From positions 80,555 to 144,554 of the forward strand of contig JAQTYU010000004.1 of assembly GCA_028688145.1 (NCBI GenBank): DNA of 64,000 nt, in the 5' to 3' direction. The translations under genes and the position numbers were made by a program. Shown here piece after piece: positions 1 to 9,281 of this stretch (position 1 is its first letter; every line of letters starts with the position of its first letter). Origin of the DNA: Thiotrichaceae bacterium (GTDB taxonomy: Bacteria; Pseudomonadota; Gammaproteobacteria; Beggiatoales; Beggiatoaceae). Under the pieces are notes generated by a model. That model was not told the DNA's origin, ran no database searches, and was given only the letters and a program-made list of their open reading frames with translations.

Positions 1-1409
1 ATGGTGATTTCTACATTAATACAGCAACGAATACCTTGTATGGCCCTAAAGCTGCTGGAGCTTGGCCTGCGGGCGTAAGTTTAGTTGGGGCGGCGGGAAC
101 AAGTGTTCTAAGCGGAACGACTGCACCCGTGGCAGGTACAGGTAATAATGGTGATTTCTACATTAATACAGCAACGAATACTTTGTATGGTCCCAAAGCC
201 AGTGGAGCTTGGCCTGCGGGCGTAAGTTTAGTTGGGGCGGCGGGTACGAATGGTACAAGTATTCTAAGTGGAACGACCGCGCCCGTGGCAGGTACAGGTA
301 ACAATGGTGATTTCTACATTGATACAGCAACGAATACCTTGTATGGTCCTAAAGCCAGTGGTGCTTGGCCTGCAGGTGTAAATTTAGTTGGGGCGGCGGG
401 TACGAATGGTACAAGTATTCTAAGTGGAACGACTGCGCCCGTGGCAGGTACAGGCAATAATGGTGATTTCTACATTAATACCGCCACGAATACCTTGTAT
501 GGCCCTAAAGCCAGCGGTGCTTGGCCTGCAGGTGTAAATTTAGTTGGGGCGGCGGGTACGAATGGTACAAGTATTCTAAGTGGAACGACTGCGCCCGTGG
601 CAGGTACAGGCAATAATGGTGATTTCTACATTAATACCGCCACGAATACCTTGTATGGCCCTAAAGCCAGCGGTGCTTGGCCTGCAGGTGTAAATTTAGT
701 TGGGGCGGCGGGTACGAATGGTACAAGTATTCTAAGTGGAACGACCGCGCCCGTGGCAGGTACAGGCAATAATGGTGATTTCTACATTAACACTACAACG
801 AATACCTTGTATGGCCCTAAAGCCAGCGGTGCTTGGCCTGCAGGTGTAAGTTTAGTTGGGGCAGCGGGCACTAATGGGACAAATGGTCAAGGTGTACCCA
901 CAGGGGGCACGGCTGGACAAGTGCTTTCCAAAGTAAACGCGACGGATTACAACACGCAATGGGTCACGCCCTCAAGTGGCAGTGGTACGGTAACCTCTGT
1001 TGCTTCAGGAACAGGACTTACTGGTGGTCCTATTACCACGTCAGGTACATTGAGTCTTGCCAATACAGCCGTCACCGCTGGAAGTTATACCTCCGCAAAT
1101 ATCACTGTTGATGCCCAAGGAAGAATAACTGCTGCTGCAAACGGTTCTGGGGGGAGTGCACCGACTTATACCACTAGAAATTCATCCGTAAATTATACAG
1201 CCGCATTAGCTGATACCGTGGTTTCAAAGTCAATATCCTGTAATGCAGGAGAAAAAGTAATAGGTGGTGGATATCTTGTAACTACTGTCAGCAGCAGTTT
1301 ATTGACAGTGGGGTCTTACCCTAGTGCATTAGATACTTGGACTGTAAGTATGTATATGTATGACACTACATCATATCCAGTAACACTATATGCTATCTGT
1401 GCATCATAA
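1..1409 (+). CDS. Tail-fibre-like repeat protein (5' end outside window)
   Basis: The reading frame is open from base 3 to the stop at 1407-1409 and runs off the left edge, so the start is not seen. Residues up to about 290 are a 52-residue unit repeated six times, with cores GNNGDFYI and GPKASGAWPAG. A linker follows with GTAGQVLSKVNATDYNTQWV, a string I know from phage tail fibre and collagen-tail proteins. The C-terminal 75 residues (from about APTYTTRNSS) are not repetitive and could be a tip or trimerisation domain. The next gene is a tail collagen protein, which supports a surface or tail-fibre role. There are no other phage genes in the window, so this may be a stranded cassette or a non-phage surface protein. 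Function is inferred from composition and context only. Confidence 0.7.
   Translation, partial: GDFYINTATNTLYGPKAAGAWPAGVSLVGAAGTSVLSGTTAPVAGTGNNGDFYINTATNTLYGPKASGAWPAGVSLVGAAGTNGTSILSGTTAPVAGTGNNGDFYIDTATNTLYGPKASGAWPAGVNLVGAAGTNGTSILSGTTAPVAGTGNNGDFYINTATNTLYGPKASGAWPAGVNLVGAAGTNGTSILSGTTAPVAGTGNNGDFYINTATNTLYGPKASGAWPAGVNLVGAAGTNGTSILSGTTAPVAGTGNNGDFYINTTTNTLYGPKASGAWPAGVSLVGAAGTNGTNGQGVPTGGTAGQVLSKVNATDYNTQWVTPSSGSGTVTSVASGTGLTGGPITTSGTLSLANTAVTAGSYTSANITVDAQGRITAAANGSGGSAPTYTTRNSSVNYTAALADTVVSKSISCNAGEKVIGGGYLVTTVSSSLLTVGSYPSALDTWTVSMYMYDTTSYPVTLYAICAS
3..880 (+). repeat. Tandem repeat, 156-bp unit, six copies
   Basis: The word GGTGATTTCTACATT begins at 3, 150, 306, 462, 618 and 774. 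The period is 156 bp (52 codons), except the first interval of 147 bp, where three codons (TNG) are missing. Copies are almost identical at the DNA level, which points to recent expansion or homogenisation by slippage or recombination. Copy number probably varies between strains. Confidence 0.95.
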
Positions 1410-1428
1410 CTGATAACTATCTAGTTAA

Positions 1429-1459
1429 GTTACAGAAACAACGGGAGGGTTTCTGTAAC
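1429..1459 (+). terminator. Hairpin after the repeat protein
   Basis: GTTACAGAAAC (1429-1439) pairs perfectly with GTTTCTGTAAC (1449-1459) around a 9-nt loop, 20 bp after the stop codon. No T-run follows, so it may be a weak terminator or an mRNA 3'-end/processing structure rather than a classical intrinsic terminator. Confidence 0.45.
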
Positions 1460-1524
1460 TGCTTTAGAACATAATCTAAAACAACTCTAAACCTCCCACC
1501 AAACTTATTAAGAGAGGATGTATT

Positions 1525-2160
1525 ATGATGGATGACGTTTACATTGGCACTATTCTGATTTGGCCCAGCACACATGTTCCTGAAGGCTGGGTACTCTGTG
1601 ATGGTGGTCTTTTACCTGTTAATAAAAACCAAACCTTATTTGCATTATTGGGTGCGAAATATGGGGGGGACGGTAGCACAACATTTGCAGTACCTGACTT
1701 GAGAGGTCAAGTAATTGTTGGAGCAGGTACTGTTGGAGCAGGTACTCCAGCAGAAAAAAAATATCCACTTGCATTCAAAGGGGGTAAAGAAACCGCTGAT
1801 GTGACCATCACCGCTAATAATCTACCCGCTCATACCCATCCTGCAACGCTTTCGGGAACAGTCGGTGCACCTAAATTACAGGCATCTAGCAACGCAACTG
1901 GAAATACTTATGCGCCGAGTGCAACAAATAAATATTTGTCGGCTTCCCCATCAGGTCCGACAGGTGGTCAAATGTGGTCAAGCTCTTTGACAAGCCCTGT
2001 TGATTTGGGTGGTTTAACGGGTGGCAATTTAACAGGGGCTACGGTTGTCGTTGGAAATAATACAAATCCAGGTGCAAGCCTGCGCATCCCAACCCAACCT
2101 CCCTATACAGTCCTTAACTTTATTATAGCCACTCAAGGTCGTTTCCCCCCTAAAGGATAA
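1525..2160 (+). CDS. Phage tail collagen domain protein (microcystin-dependent protein-like)
   Basis: This 211-residue protein opens with the tail collagen signature: YIGTILIWPSTHVPEGWVLC at residues 6-25, then ALLGAKYGGDG and FAVPDLRGQVIVG (about 42-72). That is the Phage_Collar/MdpB-type fold (PF07484). The rest is Gly/Thr/Ser/Asn-rich and ends in the typical QPPYTVLNFIIATQG. Family members form receptor-binding tips of tails or tail-like particles, and many stand alone in bacterial genomes. ATG codons lie at 1525 and 1528 behind an AGAGAGGA Shine-Dalgarno. It probably works with the repeat protein just upstream, 115 bp away on the same strand. The family assignment is secure; the biological role is not. 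Confidence 0.85.
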   Translation: MMDDVYIGTILIWPSTHVPEGWVLCDGGLLPVNKNQTLFALLGAKYGGDGSTTFAVPDLRGQVIVGAGTVGAGTPAEKKYPLAFKGGKETADVTITANNLPAHTHPATLSGTVGAPKLQASSNATGNTYAPSATNKYLSASPSGPTGGQMWSSSLTSPVDLGGLTGGNLTGATVVVGNNTNPGASLRIPTQPPYTVLNFIIATQGRFPPKG

Positions 2161-2511
2161 AAGCTGAAAAATGTTTTAAAGTATAAGGCGCATTATTCGT
2201 GTTACTAACCTCGATTGATGCGCTCACCATATGTCTTTTGTGATGGCAAAATTTTTCAGGATGTGATTGAGTCTTTATCTACTCTCTCAGACAATTTACA
2301 TTCGTTCTTGATTTTGGAGATAAATATGGAATATGGCGAGGACATTACCTTAGTAACTGCTTTGAACTATAATTATGATTTTTAGGGTTCCATAAATTGT
2401 AATTTGACGTATAATCCACGGAGAGTTATTACACTGATAATAGAAATCTATTACCAATTCAAGTGCGTAACCTCCTAATTTTATCTAACTCGACTTTTGA
2501 AATTTTCTACT
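2161..2511 (+). other. Gap between tail collagen gene and lectin gene
   Basis: This gap holds the hairpin repeat at 2188-2223 and a possible 55-codon frame at 2218-2385 (start MRSPYVFCDGK), which has no clear ribosome binding site and resembles nothing I recognise. From about 2390 the sequence is strongly AT-rich and probably carries the promoter of the lectin gene. No confident -35/-10 pair can be named. Confidence 0.5.
2188..2223. repeat. Small hairpin repeat, copy 1
   Basis: GCGCATTATTCG (2188-2199) and CGATTGATGCGC (2212-2223) form an imperfect inverted repeat (10 of 12 pairs). The left half with its GTGT extension closely matches the hairpin at 9212-9254 in the same orientation. Confidence 0.5.
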
Positions 2512-5500
2512 ATGAACAAAATAACTGTAAAAAATACTCGCGATATTCTAAATACCATAGAAACCACTAAAGAATACTTGAAAGTTATGTCTGAAATATC
2601 TAAGACATTCATTCAATATATTGAGTGTGAGGAGGATATCCCCCTCGAAAAAATTGTAGCAGCAATGCGGCTGACAGAATTAGAGTTTAGTATTCTTGAA
2701 AATATGCGTCAAAATAACATAGAAAAGCACACTGAATATGCCAGAATTAATAAAGCGCTTATCCAGCAGCTTTTCAGTGAAATAGCTGTTGATGAAGTAA
2801 AATTTGTGTCAGACACGGTGCGGTTGCAAACAATCTTTGTCAACTTTTTGAGCGACACAGCAGAGATTGAGAAAGCTCGGCAACTTTGGAGCGTCATTTT
2901 AGAAAATACTGCTTTCACTAAACACTTCTTCTTTACAAGAAGAAACTCATTTTTTACTGACTGTTATGCTCTTTTTGTCGAACGACGGCTTAACAATCAA
3001 TCAAAACTTGATAATGAATTGCGTAAAATTCTTCTTGATGAAGAAGATTTCTCATTACTTTATGCTTTGGAAAAAATAAGAAATATAGAGAAACCCCTAA
3101 TGGTAACAACTCGTTCCCATTCTCAGGATTCCGATAGTATAGGCTCAGTCATAACTGAACAGCTTATTGATGAGATGCTCATTGCCAACGAGATAGATTT
3201 CGAGATAAGAATAGATAATCGACGTTCAAAAACGAACTATATTAGTTCTCGTGAAGAAAAATCTAATAGATATAGAGAGAATGCTCTCTTGCAAAGTAGA
3301 GAACGCTCAAAAACTGATTATGTTGGTTCTCTCGAACAAGAAAGGCGGGATGCGTTTGGGCTTTACTTGAAAAGCAAAGATGTCTTGCTTAAATCAGAAA
3401 ATAGTTCTGATTCCGATTTGAAAAAATACAAAGAGTTGAAAGATAAACAAGAACTGCTTACAAAAACCATTTCTGATGCCGCTCCTTCTGTCAAAAAAGA
3501 AGAAAGTAGTTTTCAAAAAATCGGCAATGATATATGGAAAAACCAAGAAAAAAAATTAGTTAAAGCGAGCTGGGACTATCTAGTTGCGATAAGTAACAAT
3601 GATAAAGCTAAGCAAACTGAAATCGTTCAAGATTTGACAGTGTCAATTATTACTAATGTGATGGGTGCATTAGGAAGTGCAGCATTTTTATATTTTGGTA
3701 TTCCAGTTTCACCCTCATCAATTTCTGAAGCTATTTCAGGGACGGCTAAAGCTCTCATTTTTGGTCAACCGCCAAAAACTAAAACTGACCTGGAAAAAAT
3801 ACTAGGGCGTTTTGATAAAATTGATGAAAAGTTTGAAAAGCTTCATTCGCGATTAGATAATTTACAGAATAGCTTAAATAAAAATTTTGAGCATCTGCCA
3901 GAAGCTATTGCGCTTAACAATCAATCACAGAAAGTTGTTGTTTTACTGCAAAATATCGAAAACACAATAATCACAACCAGTAACGTTGCACAGGCAGTAC
4001 AGAGATACGTTGAAAAAACAGGTAACCCATCAATCTCATTAGAAGCATTGCTATTCTATCGAGGAAAAGTATTTGGACAAATACAGGAGTTTGTGCAAGC
4101 ACTTTTTGGAGGGATGACTGTTTTTAACTTTGATTTTTCAGAGTATACCATTTCAATAGCTGAAAACTTAAAACCAGATAAAGAAAGCTTAACTGATAAA
4201 TTCATCAGCTTTTCAAAAAAAGCAGCTGATGATAAGTCAACTTTTGTCTATCCGTTTCATGTCGTTTGCGAAACAATCTTAGAAAGTATAGAGATTTATA
4301 ATAAGCACTTGTTACCTAAGATAATTGAAACGGATAGACTGGTTATACAGGCTCTTTATTGGAGTTATGTTTTGCCATTGGATGCTAAAAAAACCGTATA
4401 TAGTAATCAAGTAATATTAAAGAAACTCCAAGAACTTTCCTTACATTGGGGTAATTTTGGTGGCGCGCTTTATTCATTGAGTTTCGTTTTACCTTCTGCT
4501 TGTATTGGAAAAAATAATCTTGAATTGTATGCCAACATGCTTAAGTACTATAACAGTGAAGAAGTTCGATTTGAGGAATTTAACTACACGAAGGGGTTTG
4601 CATTAAGGTTAAGTGATAATACGCCTTTGCAATATAATCATGGCAACAAACAACTTGAAAAAGCTCAAGGGATTAAAAATAACTTTCATCCTCGCTTTTT
4701 GATTTTACCTTCTTTTTGTGAAACACAAAAAAATCAGAATAATCATGAGTATCGTTTGCACTGTACAAATGAACAACGAGATTATACGCCTTTTGCTGCA
4801 CAGTTCTTACTTGGTTTTGATGACAGTGTAAATATTAAAGTTAGAAATAAACAGACTATTAACGCCAAGGTTGTGCCATTAACTTGTCAAGACTTTGACA
4901 ACGACTTTGATAGATTGATGAAAACTCGCAAAAAATTTGATGTAACTTCAAAAGAAATTATGGAGTTTAATAGCTTAACTCCTAATCAAACTTTGAAAGT
5001 TTCATGCATCAAAGATTATGACAACATCAAATACTACAAACTTGAATTAACGACAGATTATTTGGATCTGACTATTTTTCAAACAAGGTTAATGGAGGCT
5101 TCTGCCCGTGTGACACTAGGCTTTTCCTTGCCTAGCGAAAATTCAGCAGCACAGATTTATTTTAAATATGAAGTACAAGGCTCAATACAATCGGAGCGAG
5201 TTGTCTTGAGCGAAAAGTTAGGCGAAGATGCTTTTACTCGAAAAGTAAATAGTATTGGGCTACTTGCTTATTGTCCTTCCTCTTGGTCATCATTTAGTAG
5301 CCTTCCCATATCGGATAACTTCTATGGATTGCTACCGTTTGTAAATCAAGAAACATTACTCCCAGGTGCGTATCTTGTTCAAGGATGTTTTCAAAAGGTA
5401 TCCTACAAAAATGAAAATGAACATTTGTTTTTATTTCAAAAAGATGGAAACCTTGTTTTATATAAAAGTGAGTCCACTAATCTTGATTATGATGACAACT

Positions 5501-6210
5501 ATAAGCCAGTTTGGGCATCAGATACATATAGAAAAGAAGATGCAGAAGCATATCTACGCCCTGAAATGCTTATTATGCACCCAAGTGGTTTATTACAACT
5601 GCATAACTTCTCAAAAGAAGAAGATGAGCTGAATAGTGAAGATAAAAGCTTTCGCAAAAAATATACTTTGCGAGAAGCATCTAAAGATAATAATAAGTTG
5701 TCATTAATACTGACCATGAATGGTTTTCTCAGATTTCAAAACATAAAAGGCAATTTTGTTCAAAATTTATTTTCGCGAAATGAATTAAAGAGCAAGGAAG
5801 TTTTGTTACCTAATGATGAACTAGTTTATAGCGAGGACAGTGGAGTAACCCGTTTGGTATTTCAGCAAGACGGAAATCTCGTTTTATATTACACAGATAA
5901 TAAGAAGCAAGAATCTGTCATTTGGGCTACTAATACAAAGGGAAAGAATGCGCTTGTTTGCAAGATGCAGGGAGATGGTAACCTTGTAATTTATGGGTAT
6001 AATAATGAAGTAATTTGGGCTTTAAACAATATATTCAGAATACCTCAAAAAGAATCTTTTCTTTCTTTTCTCAAACTTATTTTTGATAGTTCTACTATAA
6101 AACCCGAAGATATCAGAGGGACTTCCGAGGGTTCGATTCAGGTAAAACATAAAAAGTTGATGTATTGCGCACCTTTTGGGAATTGGTATATTAGTACATT
6201 TAACGGGTGA
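2512..6210 (+). CDS. Giant helical protein with C-terminal mannose-type (bulb) lectin domain
   Basis: I read this as 1232 residues from the ATG at 2512; a TTG five codons earlier (2497) is possible, and neither has a good ribosome binding site. Residues about 1-380 are charged and helical. About 381-420 form two hydrophobic stretches split by a Pro/Ser-rich turn (VMGALGSAAFLYFGIPVSP...). A coiled coil follows (FDKIDEKFEKLHSRLDNLQN, about 440-460). About 960-1180 is a B-lectin domain (PF01453 type) with three QxDxNxVxY-like motifs: QKDGNLVLY near 975, QQDGNLVLY near 1120 and QGDGNLVIY near 1155. There is no signal peptide. The gene is far more AT-rich than its neighbours, suggesting transfer. 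The helical hairpin plus sugar-binding tip would suit a pore-forming toxin, a tail-associated adhesin or a defence effector; these are inferences. Only the lectin domain is recognised. Confidence 0.75.
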   Translation: MNKITVKNTRDILNTIETTKEYLKVMSEISKTFIQYIECEEDIPLEKIVAAMRLTELEFSILENMRQNNIEKHTEYARINKALIQQLFSEIAVDEVKFVSDTVRLQTIFVNFLSDTAEIEKARQLWSVILENTAFTKHFFFTRRNSFFTDCYALFVERRLNNQSKLDNELRKILLDEEDFSLLYALEKIRNIEKPLMVTTRSHSQDSDSIGSVITEQLIDEMLIANEIDFEIRIDNRRSKTNYISSREEKSNRYRENALLQSRERSKTDYVGSLEQERRDAFGLYLKSKDVLLKSENSSDSDLKKYKELKDKQELLTKTISDAAPSVKKEESSFQKIGNDIWKNQEKKLVKASWDYLVAISNNDKAKQTEIVQDLTVSIITNVMGALGSAAFLYFGIPVSPSSISEAISGTAKALIFGQPPKTKTDLEKILGRFDKIDEKFEKLHSRLDNLQNSLNKNFEHLPEAIALNNQSQKVVVLLQNIENTIITTSNVAQAVQRYVEKTGNPSISLEALLFYRGKVFGQIQEFVQALFGGMTVFNFDFSEYTISIAENLKPDKESLTDKFISFSKKAADDKSTFVYPFHVVCETILESIEIYNKHLLPKIIETDRLVIQALYWSYVLPLDAKKTVYSNQVILKKLQELSLHWGNFGGALYSLSFVLPSACIGKNNLELYANMLKYYNSEEVRFEEFNYTKGFALRLSDNTPLQYNHGNKQLEKAQGIKNNFHPRFLILPSFCETQKNQNNHEYRLHCTNEQRDYTPFAAQFLLGFDDSVNIKVRNKQTINAKVVPLTCQDFDNDFDRLMKTRKKFDVTSKEIMEFNSLTPNQTLKVSCIKDYDNIKYYKLELTTDYLDLTIFQTRLMEASARVTLGFSLPSENSAAQIYFKYEVQGSIQSERVVLSEKLGEDAFTRKVNSIGLLAYCPSSWSSFSSLPISDNFYGLLPFVNQETLLPGAYLVQGCFQKVSYKNENEHLFLFQKDGNLVLYKSESTNLDYDDNYKPVWASDTYRKEDAEAYLRPEMLIMHPSGLLQLHNFSKEEDELNSEDKSFRKKYTLREASKDNNKLSLILTMNGFLRFQNIKGNFVQNLFSRNELKSKEVLLPNDELVYSEDSGVTRLVFQQDGNLVLYYTDNKKQESVIWATNTKGKNALVCKMQGDGNLVIYGYNNEVIWALNNIFRIPQKESFLSFLKLIFDSSTIKPEDIRGTSEGSIQVKHKKLMYCAPFGNWYISTFNG

Positions 6211-6331
6211 TATTTTTTCTCATTTATAGTTAGAACGCGCTGACATCCAAGCTTAGTAGAGTACAAAACCTATACTTAAGTGAGAATATTTTTGAAAAAA
6301 CAGATTGTTAGCGGTTTTTTAATTTGTAAAA

Positions 6332-6360
6332 GTGTATCACGCTACGCTTATACACCCTAC
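6332..6360. repeat. Half copy of the GTAGGGTGTATAAG palindromic repeat
   Basis: GTGTATCACGCTACGCTTAT followed by ACACCCTAC is one arm of the palindromic repeat present in full at 27089-27162 and partly at 13338-13373. It sits between two convergent genes. Confidence 0.7.
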
Positions 6361-6390
6361 ACAGGTTTTATCTTCAATCATTGCGAAACT

Positions 6391-9153
6391 TCACTCCGTT
6401 TTCTTTTTTGCCCGCAATTTCTTCGGAACTTGTAACATTGGCGCAACCAATTGTTCATACAAACTAAACAGATGTTCTATGCGATTGAGTTCGCTGCTGA
6501 AAACTTGTGGGCGATAGCATAAATCAACGGCTTTATCTAAAGCCTTATGCGCTTTGACCAAATCGGGCGGCATCAACAAAGCATCATACAACACCGCTAA
6601 ACTGCTTTCATTTTGCGCCCGCACCTCTAAAACCAGTTGTGCGGCATTTTCAACTTTCTTTCGCTGTGCCACTGTGACGTTTTGCGGAAACGGAAAATTG
6701 TTATAAACCAAAGTGTTTGAATAACGAAAATCGCTTTTTAAGCGTCCACAAGTGTATCGCATCCATGCCATGTGCATTTGTGAGGTCAATATCCCAAACT
6801 CGAATAAAGTGGCATTCGGCACAGTAAATACCGCATCGCTGGCAATGGTATTTTTATCTAAATAACCGATAGGAATATATGCCCGCTGCTCTGAAGAAAC
6901 CCGTGGAATCAATAAGTAATTGCTATCAGGTTGTCGGATTTCTGTAAACAAGCTGGGAAATTGTGCCCATTTCACCGTGGGCAATTTGGCACTTGCCAGC
7001 CGCATTTTTTTGACCGCCGCCACCCGCTTTGCTAACACGGGCAAACGTTTTAATTCCTCTGCCTGCATCTCCACCAACCAAAAACACCAGCGTTTAATCC
7101 CATTAATGAATTCTTCTGAGCCTAAAAAAGGACGAATAAATTTTTCACCTTGAGGCTCTTGTGCCAAATAAGCCAACTTTTCAGCTTCATTCATTAATAA
7201 ATGACCGCCATCAGCAGGTTTGCTACCGTAAACCATTTCTGCCACCTGACACAGTGGCTTCATGCGTCTACTCAAAATAACCTTACTCACATCTGTCAAA
7301 TAAGGACTGATAGAAAGCACTTTTCGCCCAACTGGCTCACTTTTCAGGGTTTCATAATCATAAATGAATATATCTTCCCGCTCTTCCAGACCAAAACCAA
7401 TAATCACACAGTGTACTGCCGCATTTCCTTTGGCTTCATTGCTCCACACAAAGGGTTGGTGTGCGAAATGAATTTTAATTTTATAGCGATTGTATAATTC
7501 ATTCCACAATGCTCCCACTTGTTCACCTTGGGTAATACTACTGGTGCTCACAAAGGCGCAAGCAATGCTGGTTTCCTGAATATAACACGCCGCTTTCAAA
7601 TACCAAGCGGTGACATAATCCAAAACGCCCGCACCTTGTACCCCGTGGAAAATCTGCTCCATTTCTGCTTTTTGAGCAGCACTTTGTAATTGTTTACCCA
7701 CAAAAGGCGGATTTCCCAAGATATAGCTTAATTCAGTTTTAGCAACAATCTGTTCCCAATCTAAAAACAAAGAATTCCCGTGTACAATTTTCGCAGCTTT
7801 GCTCAAAGGTAAACGTTCAAAATATTGCCCAAATTCATGACTGACGCGAACATTCATTTGATGGTCAATCAGCCACATCGCCACCTGCGCCACTTGGCAG
7901 GCAAAATCTTCACATTCAATGCCATAGAATTGATCAACATCAACTTTAATAATGTCGCGCAGATTTAAAAAAGAACCTTGTCCGCTTTCAAGCTCATGTT
8001 TATACAGCTTTTGTAGAATTAAATCTTCCAAAATCCGTAATTCCCGATAACTGATAATCAGGAAGTTGCCGCAACCACAGGCAGGATCAAGAAATTTCAA
8101 ACTCGCAAGTTGGCGGTGCAGATTTTGTAATTGACCTTTATTGTTCTTCGCTTTTTCAAAAACTTTGTATAAATCATCTAAAAACAGTGAGTTAATAACT
8201 TTGCGGATGTTCTTTTCAGAGGTGTAATGCGCGCCCAAATTGCGACGTTGCACAGGATTCATCACCGCCTGAAACATTGAACCAAAAATTGCGGGCGAAA
8301 TTTTCCCCCAATCCAAGGCGCAAGCGGCTAATAACATTGCACGCATTTCTTGATTAAAAGCCGCAAGTCGAATGGGTTCTTCAAACAAATGCCCATTCAC
8401 ATAAGGAAATTGTTTGAGGTCATCATCCCAAATTTTCAAGCGTTTGGCGGGCGGCGTGCTCAAAGCTTGGAAAATCATATCTAAATGACACGCCAAATCG
8501 CGCCCATCAACTCGGGTTTTTAAGTCCAGATATTCCCAAAAAATGCCTTTTTCAAAAATCGCAGTTTTGTCAGCAAACAGGCAAAATAACAGACGAACCA
8601 AATACACTTCTAAATCATGCCCGTCATAGCCAATTTCTTGCAAACTGTCGTGTATTTTCCCCATTAATTCAGCAGCTTGAATATTAATCGGGTCTTCTTC
8701 TTGATAAACCCGTTTTTCATAGCCTGCAATAAAACCAAATAAACCAATATGTTGTAAAAAATCCTTCAGCTCAAATTCGCTGCGCGTGTCCGTGTCCAAA
8801 TCATGCAGGCGAAAATGCTGAAAATCCGAAACCAGCACATAGCGCGGTAATTCTTCCTCTTTCAAACCTTCAAAATAGGAATCTGCTTGATATTCTGCTT
8901 CATCCAAACTTTTACCGCGTGATTTATGCTCAATCAAAATCACGCCTTTCCACAGCAAATCTACAAAACCTTGCTTATTATTGAGCTTTTTCACGGGGTG
9001 CTCAAAACTTGCCACCCTGCGCCGCGAAATTCCAAATACATGAAAAAAACCATCCCAAAAAGATTTGGCTTCGGCATGTTCACGCGATTCATCAGTCCAT
9101 TCTTTCATGAAAGTAATGGCGCGGCTTCTGATTTCATTCCAACTTAAAGGCAT
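6391..9153 (-). CDS. MmeI-like type IIG restriction-modification enzyme
   Basis: This 920-residue single-chain enzyme combines a nuclease with an N6-adenine DNA methyltransferase; MmeI itself is 919 residues. The N-terminus shows D65 in FVDLLW and E75-H-K77 in LIEHK, the D-X9-EXK nuclease motif with MmeI-like spacing. A helical spacer follows. The methyltransferase has GAHYTSEKNI (about 307-316), SAM motif I DPACGCGNF (356-364) and catalytic NPPF (481-484). The target-recognition region lies beyond about 600. In this family one strand-specific methyltransferase both protects the host and sets specificity, so no separate modification gene is needed, and none is seen. All catalytic motifs are intact. 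The recognition sequence cannot be read from the protein by eye. Confidence 0.92.
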   Translation of the reverse strand: MPLSWNEIRSRAITFMKEWTDESREHAEAKSFWDGFFHVFGISRRRVASFEHPVKKLNNKQGFVDLLWKGVILIEHKSRGKSLDEAEYQADSYFEGLKEEELPRYVLVSDFQHFRLHDLDTDTRSEFELKDFLQHIGLFGFIAGYEKRVYQEEDPINIQAAELMGKIHDSLQEIGYDGHDLEVYLVRLLFCLFADKTAIFEKGIFWEYLDLKTRVDGRDLACHLDMIFQALSTPPAKRLKIWDDDLKQFPYVNGHLFEEPIRLAAFNQEMRAMLLAACALDWGKISPAIFGSMFQAVMNPVQRRNLGAHYTSEKNIRKVINSLFLDDLYKVFEKAKNNKGQLQNLHRQLASLKFLDPACGCGNFLIISYRELRILEDLILQKLYKHELESGQGSFLNLRDIIKVDVDQFYGIECEDFACQVAQVAMWLIDHQMNVRVSHEFGQYFERLPLSKAAKIVHGNSLFLDWEQIVAKTELSYILGNPPFVGKQLQSAAQKAEMEQIFHGVQGAGVLDYVTAWYLKAACYIQETSIACAFVSTSSITQGEQVGALWNELYNRYKIKIHFAHQPFVWSNEAKGNAAVHCVIIGFGLEEREDIFIYDYETLKSEPVGRKVLSISPYLTDVSKVILSRRMKPLCQVAEMVYGSKPADGGHLLMNEAEKLAYLAQEPQGEKFIRPFLGSEEFINGIKRWCFWLVEMQAEELKRLPVLAKRVAAVKKMRLASAKLPTVKWAQFPSLFTEIRQPDSNYLLIPRVSSEQRAYIPIGYLDKNTIASDAVFTVPNATLFEFGILTSQMHMAWMRYTCGRLKSDFRYSNTLVYNNFPFPQNVTVAQRKKVENAAQLVLEVRAQNESSLAVLYDALLMPPDLVKAHKALDKAVDLCYRPQVFSSELNRIEHLFSLYEQLVAPMLQVPKKLRAKKKTE

Positions 9154-9211
9154 GGGATTCTACTTGTTTTAGAAATATAGGCAGTGTTAGTAGGATGTGC
9201 TGAGGCAGGAA

Positions 9212-9254
9212 GCGCATCATTCGTGTGAAAAAACTATTAATTTGAATGATGCGA
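9212..9254. repeat. Small hairpin repeat, copy 2
   Basis: GCGCATCATTCG (9212-9223) pairs with TGAATGATGCGA (9243-9254). The left arm plus GTGT matches the hairpin at 2188 in direct orientation. It lies between the MmeI-like gene start and the end of the DedA gene. Confidence 0.5.
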
Positions 9255-9281
9255 CTGTGCTCTCAGCTTTAAAACTACGCC

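Noticed and set aside
1-2160. Evidence for a resident prophage
   Set aside because: Only two tail-like genes are present; no capsid, terminase, integrase or lysis genes occur in the window.
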